64,000 nt of DNA from Cyclina sinensis. Its lineage: Eukaryota; Mollusca; Bivalvia; Venerida; Veneridae. Every line of letters starts with the position of its first letter. Within the stretch, counting starts at the first letter, position 1. A program made the position numbers and the translations under genes. Of the stretch, positions 56,975-64,000 are shown piece by piece. Location of the stretch: the NCBI GenBank assembly GCA_012932295.1, contig JAAONU010000002.1, forward strand, positions 24,459,770 to 24,523,769. The letters run 5' to 3'. The notes beneath the pieces are model-generated. The model ran no database searches, had not been told where the DNA came from, and saw only the letters and a list, made by a program, of their open reading frames with translations.

Positions 56975-57066
56975 AGGAATGTTAAGGCATAATGATGACT
57001 GAGAGTCTCACATCTGATGGGATTCGAACCTGCGACTTCCGGATCCAGAGCCCTGCGTGCTACAGG
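56975..57066 (-). mobile_element. tRNA-like SINE head fragment
   Basis: The - strand reads 'cgcagggctctggatcc' then 'gcaggttcgaatcccatcag', a clear tRNA T-arm/B-box. It lies between tandem repeats and has no recognisable body. Confidence 0.55.
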
Positions 57067-57084
57067 TGAGTATAAACATTGTCC

Positions 57085-57720
57085 ATAACATTAGGAGTCT
57101 AAAAATGCTAGTTTGGCTTAATCAGGGGGCATAACTCTGTCAATCTCTAATAAATTTGCGTCAAAATACCCAGTGCTTAAGTTTACATGCCAACAACTAT
57201 TCTTAGAAAGTTTCATGGCTCTAGCTGTTACACATTAGAGACGACGTGTCTAAAAATGCTATTTTTTGCTTAATGAGGGAGCATAAGTCTGCCGATCTCC
57301 AATAAATTTGCCTCAAAATATCCAGGTGCGTAAGTTTACATGCTGACAACTATTGTTAGAAAGTTTCATGGCTCTAGCAGTTATACATTTGGAGTTACCT
57401 GCGACATAAGTCTAAAAATGCCATTTTTTTGCTTGAACAGGGGGCATAAGTCTGCTTATATCCTACAAATTTGCATCAAAATACCCAGGTGCATAAGTTT
57501 ACATATTTTTAGGAAGTTTCATGGCTCTAGCAGTTTTACTTTTGGAGTTATACGTGACAAGTCAAAAAATGCTATTTTTTGCTTAGTCAGGGGCCATAAC
57601 TCATCAAAATACCCACATGCTGACAACTATTTTAAGAAAGTTCCATGGCTCTAGCAGATATATGTTAGGAGTTACAGGCGACACAAACTAGCATGACAGT
57701 GGATGGACAGACAAGGGCAA
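57085..57720. repeat. Tandem array, about 160 bp period, 4 units
   Basis: Units share 'agggggcataactctg', 'gtgcataagtttacatg' and 'agtttcatggctctagcag'. Confidence 0.75.
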
Positions 57721-57787
57721 ATCTATATTCCACACTCACATACACACACCAAAATAGTGGGGGCCTAAAAAACAAATTTGCAGAGCC

Positions 57788-57960
57788 CTTTATGAAATAA
57801 TTAAATCACATAACAATATCCAGTTTGTTTTAATACAGTAAAAAGGGATCCAATCAAAGTATTGCAAACGGCCAACAGCAACTAGCAAGTGAGAAATAGC
57901 AAGAAACAACTAGCAACACACAAGTGAAATTAGCAAGAGGCAAATAGCAAGTGGCAAGCA
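57788..57960. repeat. Direct repeat, copy 2
   Basis: Matches 56699-56875. The two copies bracket the SINE fragment and the 160-bp array. Confidence 0.75.
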
Positions 57961-58039
57961 GCTACAGGCAACTAGCAAGAAGCAACTGCAGATGGCAAGT
58001 GGCATGTCCCAACTTGCATTCCATATGTAAAAGTTGCCG

Positions 58040-58430
58040 TGACAAAAGACAAAAAACATAAAAATCTATAAAGTCCCATAATTTCTGCAAAAAGCAGTCA
58101 AGCAAAAATCGTGTCAATATGCATGACTACACTAAGGACATTTCTTTAAGGTTTCATTACAATCTGATGAGGAATGTAGATAGGAGTTGCACTGACAAAA
58201 GATTAAAATTGAAATCTAAAATGTCCTGTAACTCCTGCAAAAAAAAAAATCAGTCAAGCAGAAAATCATGATTATATGCACAACTACACTAGGTATCGAA
58301 AACTTCTATAAGGTTACGACAAACTTCATGCATATAGGAAGAGTTGTGCAGACTAAAGATGAAAATCTAGACCCATAACTCCTGGAAAAATCGGTCAAGT
58401 GGAATATCATGACAAAATGCACAACTGTTA
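58040..58430. repeat. Tandem repeat, about 120 bp period, 3 units
   Basis: Units share 'aactcctgcaaaaa', 'cagtcaagca' and 'gcacaactacactagg'. Confidence 0.6.
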
Positions 58431-58609
58431 CTTAACATTTCTGTAAAGTTTCATCATCAGAATGCATGTTTGCATGAGGAGTTGCACAGACAAACTTTGT
58501 GACATACAACCATCCATCACAAAATAAATTATCTCCCACCCACTATGTGGTGGTGGAGCGGGGATTGGGGGGATAATCATGACTGATAAACTTGACATTT
58601 TTTTACAAT

Positions 58610-58978
58610 TTAACACAGGTTACATAATATTTTATTCAAGAAATGAACATTTACAGCATGTGTTATTGACAAAAAACAAGAAGAGAGAAGAAAGTTCCAA
58701 GCTTATTTTAAACTTTCTCCTTATAACTATTATACAACTGGACTACTAGTATTTCAGTAAGAATTGTACTTGTTATTTATCTATTACAACTGTATAAATT
58801 CCCAGTATTCTGTGCACATTTTTATTATCTATACAATGCAAGAAAAACTGTATGAAAGAAATAAGACAAGAAGTGCATATTAAATGGGGCTACAGTTCAC
58901 AATTAGAACATGTTCCAACATAAACCTAAATGTCCTGTAGAGTTTTTCTTGTTGCTAAGAAGTGTGTATGCGTAAATT
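58610..58978 (-). other. 3' untranslated region of the small gene
   Basis: An AATAAA signal lies at 58636-58631 on the - strand, about 340 bases after the stop. Cleavage near 58610 is inferred. Confidence 0.5.
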
Positions 58979-59215
58979 TTATCTTGAGTCTCTTCCGTTT
59001 TCAGACACATTGTAACTGAAATTGTATATTCTGCTGCCTGCATTTAGTGGGCAGACTTCGCTAGCGCCAAGTTGGGTTAAATCGTTTTCCAGTGCCATTC
59101 TCTGAACAACGAAGGCATCAGCATCTTGTAGCTTTTTATTTCCGCTGCCACTGCTGCTGCTGCCCCCATTTCCTATATTATGGCCACCGCCGCCATCTGT
59201 TCCAGCTTCGCTCAT
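58979..59215 (-). CDS. Small conserved-looking gene, 78-residue protein, unknown
   Basis: An acceptor 'ttgtttattttcag' ends at 59227 and the exon begins at 59226. ATG at 59215 in the context AACATGAG opens a 78-codon frame: a Gly/Ser-rich start (MSEAGTDGGGG, SSSSGSG), then a compact segment 'KKLQDADAFVVQRMALENDL' and 'NAGSRIYNFSYNVSENGRDSR'. No signal peptide or membrane segment. An in-frame stop in the upstream exon rules out a longer N-terminus with the splice I propose. The AATAAA at 58636 fits. Codon use and the low-complexity start look like a normal host protein. Family not recognised. Confidence 0.6.
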   Translation of the reverse strand: MSEAGTDGGGGHNIGNGGSSSSGSGNKKLQDADAFVVQRMALENDLTQLGASEVCPLNAGSRIYNFSYNVSENGRDSR

Positions 59216-59345
59216 GTTAACTGGTCCTGAAAATAAACAATACATCTAGATCATGATGAACAGCAATTGGCGGTTTGTTAACATTGTTACGATCTAGTGG
59301 CATACCTTCCTATAATTGTATAAATACAACCTCTAACAACTGACC

Positions 59346-59612
59346 TCAGAGCTGTAGTGGAACAGTGGTAAAGTTCTGGACTGGAAACCCAGGGGTCCCG
59401 AGATTGATCCCCCGCTCCTCCACTAACATTACTAATTGTCTTTCAGATGGGACATTTAACAAAGGCCCCATGTATCAGTGATGTACACAAAAGAACATGG
59501 CAAAAGAACAAGAGGTGTCTCTGGAACAGGATGCTTTCTGTATCTTGCGCTATCCCCCACAACATAAAATAACTTATCTCTGCAGGGGGCGACTGGTACC
59601 TACAATAATTAA
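59346..59612 (+). mobile_element. tRNA-derived SINE, copy 3
   Basis: The head reads 'gtagtggaacagtggtaaag' (A-box-like) and 'cgagattgatccc' (B-box-like), followed by the body 'gggacatttaacaaaggccc' and 'tatcccccacaacataaaat', shared with 12407-12650 and 13944-14218. Confidence 0.75.
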
Positions 59613-59635
59613 ACTCTTATAGATGACCTCTGAGT

Positions 59636-59725
59636 GTTGTCCTTCGATGCGCTAAGATCGGGGTTTGAATCCCGCTCTGGGTTGTGTATTCGTAGATGCA
59701 TTGCATCTTTCTATAACCAGTTATA
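59636..59725 (+). mobile_element. Second tRNA-like SINE head
   Basis: 'ccttcgatgcgctaagatcg' then 'gggtttgaatcccgctctgg', a B-box-like T-arm. Directly after copy 3, with little body. Confidence 0.5.
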
Positions 59726-59896
59726 AAAGTTAAATAAAAAAGAATCAACAGGCTATCAGCTATAAAAAAGCAAAATATGTTTGTTATGCTATTATTTAAC
59801 ATGTTCACAAGGTAAACAAGTGACATTCGCATCTAGAGAACTTCTACAAAGATTGTTAAAATTCATTTGTCTAAATCACAAAAGGGGCGATTCCAG

Positions 59897-60138
59897 TCAC
59901 AGGCTTTCGGCACATTTGTCTTGCCAATAAAGGTCAAATTATATTAAAATAATCTCCCTTTGATCATCAAGAACAAAATAACTATCCAGCACACGTTTAC
60001 TATAATAAGATTTATACATTACATATATTATATAGTAAACGGGTGCTGGATAGTTATTTTGTTCTTGATGATTTAAATGAGATTATTTTACGATAATTTG
60101 ACCATTATTGGCAAGACAAATGTGCCGAACGCCTGTGA
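59897..60138. mobile_element. 242-bp palindromic MITE with 6-bp target duplication
   Basis: Two arms of about 110 bp (starting TCACAGGCTTTCGGCACA) are inverted around a short AT spacer near 60005-60030. TTCCAG stands on both sides (59891-59896, 60139-60144). Confidence 0.8.
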
Positions 60139-60330
60139 TTCCAGTAGATTATACTATTTTTAGGTGATAAAATATAGCGGCGTTGAATACTAAAATACTA
60201 TTTAAAATTAAGCCCTGGTATGTGTAACAATCAAGCTACCAAAATTATCTTTAAACATTGAATTGTTAGACATACTAGGCATTGTAGGCATAACATAAAC
60301 AACAATACGAGTTATACACGTAAAACCTAC

Positions 60331-60440
60331 CTTTAGATGCTCTTTGCCAACAGGTTTAGGTTGTGTTAGATGCTTGCTACACAGGTCACGTGGTACATGT
60401 AGCCTGATGCGTTCTCTATTAATAGCACTTGGGAAAATCC
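60331..60440 (-). other. Probable 5' non-coding exon of the small gene
   Basis: A donor AAAG|GTAGGT lies at 60331/60330. Joining it to the acceptor at 59227 gives a 1104-bp intron that contains a SINE and a palindromic MITE. The transcription start is not visible; 60440 is a guess. Confidence 0.4.
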
Positions 60441-60637
60441 CAATGCTTCGAAAATAACTTTGGAAAATCCAACGTGTATTTCACTTTTAAAGTTTAAAGG
60501 TAGATTAATAAAACGTTTTTTTCCTATTCTCACTCATATGACGGCTGCACAGAGGTGCACAACTCCTTTTTAAATTGAACTTCTCTTTTTTTATATCTCT
60601 TTCCCACGAGATAACGGGTTACTAAGGGGTGCGGTTG

Positions 60638-62375
60638 CAAGACACTTCACCCCCCAGACACTTCACCCCCCCCAAATTTTGCAGACACTTCACCCCCCAA
60701 GACACTTCACCCCCCAAAATTGGTAAGACACTTCACCCCCCAAAATTTATTTTGGAAATATATGTGACCCTAAACTTTTTATGTTGGTATGTAGCCATAC
60801 TTGTTGCATATATTTTTGTAGTAACTTTGCATATCAAACAACAAACAAAAAAAAATGACAGAATTTATTTTTGCTATATTTTTGTATTAAAAACAAAAAG
60901 CATAATAGAAGATAAGGATCTACATTGCTCACTTAATGGTGTACCTCTTCTGTTGTCCCTATTGTATGCATCCCAATTAAGGCAATGATGCAGCCTTGGA
61001 TATACCTGTTAGACACATGTTCATACTTATACCTTTGTTCAGCAAATGAGTTCTCATAACATGGTATGATGGCTTTGTGCAATACTGGTCTGAATTACTT
61101 TTTTCCCAAATTAATAGTTACATGTATTTGTTTAAACTTTTTTCTATGATGTTTATATAAAAATTTTCATTGTTTTAAGATTATTTTGTAGAGCAAGCAA
61201 GTAATCATTTTACCTATTTCTAATAAGATTGAAAGAGTCTATCAATATAATCAAGCATATTCTCATCAGGCAGTTGTATATTGTCACATTGTATATTCAA
61301 CATTGCTAAAATCTGTTTATTGAATTACATGGTAAGTGTGCCACTTATTGATCTCATATTACATGGCTTAATTATGCCTGAAGAAAATTATTACAATATA
61401 CAATATCAATTTATTGCATAAACTATTGATGTAATAACACGTGTTAAAGTTTAAAAGTGTTCAGGTATATAACTAGATAGCTTGTCTCTTAAAAGCAAAA
61501 TACAAGTACTTAGCTAAATTATTTAACATCTTCTGGAATAAGCTGATATAAAAAATCAATTTATCAAAAGCACTTTTAGATATATTATATAGCACAGATC
61601 AGATTGGAAAAAGCTAATCAAATGATATTGATAATTATACCAGACAGATTTATATAATAAATGATCAAAATGATTAAAATATACTCAAAATTGAAAAGGC
61701 AATGAAAACTTACATATCTTTCTAATCGTATAATTACTTATTATATTGGTCCAGTAGCTGTTATTATATAAGTTACTCCAAATATAAATCAAGCACAAAG
61801 ACTATTTATTCATTGATGCTGTATAATATACACTATATATTTTTTCACAGACACCTCTGAATCAAAAATGAAATTTTTTTAGATTGATAAACTTTAATTT
61901 GATCAATTAACAACTTTAATTTCTGGCTATTAAATGAATAGGTCTACATAATGGTATTAGTCTTCATCCTGTAAAGTAAATCTGTCATCAGTTAGAGATG
62001 AAAGGAGGTGTGAAAGGGATTTTCCTGTATTGAAGAGAACATACCTTAATTATTCTGATATAATAAATAATATTTATTATTATTAGCTAATAATATAAAA
62101 TTAATAGACATTTATACAATGATCCTAATCCCAGCCAAACACCAAATTCTGTATGTGCCGAGACAACGAAACCATTAAAAATTCTATATGATTCAAAAGA
62201 CACAAATACATATAACTATTAACACCTTTAATTGTCTATAAGTAACAAAAAATAAAATGGGGAGTGAAGTGTCTGAGTCATTTTTCATGAAATGAGGGGT
62301 GAAGTGTCTGGGGGGTGAAGTGTCTGGAAAAAATGGCTTGGGGTGAAGTGTCTGGGGGGTGAAGTGTCTGTAAAT
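60638..62375. mobile_element. Foldback-like element with 'agacacttcacccccc' terminal repeats
   Basis: The left end (60638-60745) has about six copies of 'agacacttcacccccc'. The right end (62258-62375) has about five copies of its inverse, 'ggggtgaagtgtct'. The 1.5-kb interior is strongly AT-rich and has no substantial ORF. Multiple short repeats in inverted end clusters resemble foldback elements. No clear target duplication. Confidence 0.65.
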
Positions 62376-62389
62376 CAGGGGTGCTAGTT

Positions 62390-62574
62390 AAAACCACAGG
62401 GAATCGGTACATAGGGGTTAACTGACCCTACAAATACTTATAAACCACATTTCTCCCAAATCCTTTGAATACATGTTTATATATAAATATTTATATATTA
62501 TTTAGAAGAAGTGTGGTTTATCAGTTACTTTAGGGTCATTTAACCCCTACGCAGCGATTCCCTGTGGTTAAATC
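62390..62574. mobile_element. Palindromic MITE of about 185 bp
   Basis: The left arm starts 'aaccacagggaatcg' and the right arm ends 'cgattccctgtggtt'. The arms of about 60 bp also share 'aggggttaa' and 'ataaaccaca', around a TATA-rich loop. It sits directly beside the foldback element. Confidence 0.75.
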
Positions 62575-62796
62575 GGCCTCACTTTTGGTCGCAGTTTTGT
62601 TTAAACAGCTGCTTGAAAAGGCATTCAATGGATTTTTAAGGCATCAAATGGTTTATGCCAAATAATTGAAGTTTTCAAATTTTGATGCAATATTTTTTGC
62701 GATATTGGCAGTTGGCTTCTTGCTTTAATGTTTCTTTCCATGTTAGTAAATAGTTTCAGAGTGTAAAGAAAGCAAGTAATTTTATTATAATATAAT

Positions 62797-63057
62797 AAAA
62801 GGTGACTCGGTGGCCGAGTGGTTTGTGCGTTGGGCTATGACGCTAGTGACCCGGGTTCAATTCCGGGTTGCGACTGAGTTCCTAAAACTGGATGGTAAGC
62901 TAACAGGGTACTGTTTCCAGCAGTATCGGCCTAGACTGGGGATTTGGGAGGTAAAAGACACGCACCGTGGGCTCTTCTGGAAATAAGTTGTTACATCCAC
63001 ACCAGGTGGGGACTTTCGTTGACTATCCATGTTAAATAAGAAGCCTTTACCTTTTAA
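62797..63057 (+). mobile_element. tRNA-derived SINE, second family
   Basis: The head has the tRNA Leu/Ser-like 'ggtggccgagtggtttgtgc' (A box) and 'gacccgggttcaattccggg' (B box). The body includes 'actgtttccagcagtatcgg' and 'ggaggtaaaagacacgcacc'. It lacks a fit to a functional tRNA 3' end, so it is a SINE, not a tRNA gene. Confidence 0.75.
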
Positions 63058-63059
63058 AT

Positions 63060-64000
63060 AGTATTATAAGCCTTTACAAGTTCGTGATATAATGAATACA
63101 CTCTAAAATATAATCTTTGAGAACTCGAACTAGAGTCATAAATAGAGCTAAAAAGGGAAAATATAAGAAAGAGAACAGCATAACAATTTTATATTTTACA
63201 AGACTTACATTTCCAGTGAACATTATATTCACTTACACATTTGAAATGAAACCACTGTATTTTGCATTTTTGTTGTCATATTTCAACATTATTCATTGTC
63301 TACTTAAGCCTACATCTACAGGAGCAGTGGTAACATGTAATCAAGGGGTGGAGTTTTGCTCCCTGCTTCTCCTTTAACATTAATTAATATACTTTTCTCT
63401 TTAGGATGAAACATGAATGTCAAATGTAATGTTTTTACCAAATGATTTTAGAAGACTGTGAAAACACGTTTCTATGGCAAAAACAGTTCCAAAAATGCTA
63501 GAGTCTGAATTGTAAGTCTGTTTTTACGTGCAATAAATAAATTTCAATTTTATTGCTGTCGTTATTGAAAATTTTGCAAAATTATTTGTACATATAGATT
63601 ACAACCAATTTTCTGTTAATTTAAACACATCATTTACCTAAAATCACAAACAGAAATATGCCAGTCACACTGAAAAAATCAGATTCAATACATTAAATGT
63701 AGCTTCCTTTATTTTTTAACCTTTGCTGAAAAACAGAGAAATCAAATGATTGCACATGGTTAAAACTATAGAGCTGCAAATGTGGCCACAAATAGGAACG
63801 CAGGGCCGCAGAATAACAATGACAGAAAATCTCTGGCGTCAGACACTCTGCTGCATATTCATTTTCAATAGTTTGAAAACTCATGCTGGATGATGCCCCA
63901 AGGGTCATAACCCAAAAAAGAATTGTGATATAAAAAAAAGAACAATGCATGTTAGTTTTGTCGAGGGAATAACTTACTTGCTCGTGTGAACCAGTTAGCT
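63060..64000. other. No gene seen
   Basis: AT-rich. A patch near 63318-63380 ('ggagcagtggtaacatgtaa') may be an old SINE head. Short ORFs on both strands have no domain. Confidence 0.4.

Noticed and set aside
62797..62870. Functional tRNA gene
   Set aside because: A and B boxes are present, but the acceptor stem does not pair convincingly and a SINE body follows.

Overview
This 64-kb window is AT-rich, intron-containing and very repeat-dense. Repeat families built on phrases such as 'caaggtcaaggtcacagtgac' and 'catccgtgtcctatggacac' fit a marine invertebrate, most likely a bivalve mollusc (recognition from memory, not a database result). There are no prokaryotic features. Two host-type genes are visible. 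The first is a five-exon NACHT/NLR-type gene on the + strand (28514-47997) that splices to a predicted 1268-residue protein. The second is a small gene on the - strand (58979-59215, with an upstream non-coding exon) for a 78-residue protein I do not recognise. Nearly everything else is mobile DNA or tandem repeat.

Layout. 1-9206+: a large Mutator-like (MULE) element, 'element 1', with 73-bp inverted repeats at 47-119 and 9134-9206. Its - strand gene joins an OTU-type cysteine-protease domain to a MULE transposase and is broken by frameshifts; an SGNH-hydrolase-like ORF lies on the + strand. A complete hAT transposon (3306-7647; 17-bp TIRs, 5-bp target duplication) is nested inside the OTU-MULE gene and carries a three-exon transposase with one in-frame TAG. 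9.3-14.2 kb: hairpin repeats, a non-autonomous hAT-like element with the same 5-bp duplication style (10333-11108), two tRNA-derived SINE copies and a bivalve-type tandem repeat. 14.7-15.9 kb: a decayed Ty3/gypsy gag-protease remnant. 17.6-18.8 kb: a short MULE-derived element holding the last exons of a transposase. 18.8-22 kb: a 5'-truncated non-LTR retrotransposon ending in (TTATC)n. 22.3-26.2 kb: 'element 2', a MULE with about 225-bp TIRs and a perfect 9-bp target duplication; it encodes a PHD-OTU protein, but its transposase region is replaced by about 22 copies of a 43-bp satellite made from its own terminal motif.

28-48 kb is the NLR gene. Its introns hold tandem arrays, a 0.9-kb tandem duplication, a TTAA-flanked MITE, a TTA-flanked element with a 147-codon ORF, and two endonuclease (EEP) remnants. 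48-58.6 kb is almost wholly diverged tandem repeats, including 146-bp units inside a terminal-inverted-repeat element at about 50.9-51.8 kb. 58.6-60.4 kb is the small gene, whose intron holds a SINE and a 242-bp palindromic MITE with a 6-bp duplication. 60.6-62.6 kb has a foldback element with G/C-rich terminal repeats and a second palindrome, followed by another SINE.

The most interesting items are the OTU-bearing MULE family, seen twice with different completeness, and the NLR whose N-terminus is a cysteine-rich region I cannot assign to a standard death-fold domain. Many breaks in the transposon genes fall in or next to homopolymer runs, so some could be sequence errors rather than true decay.
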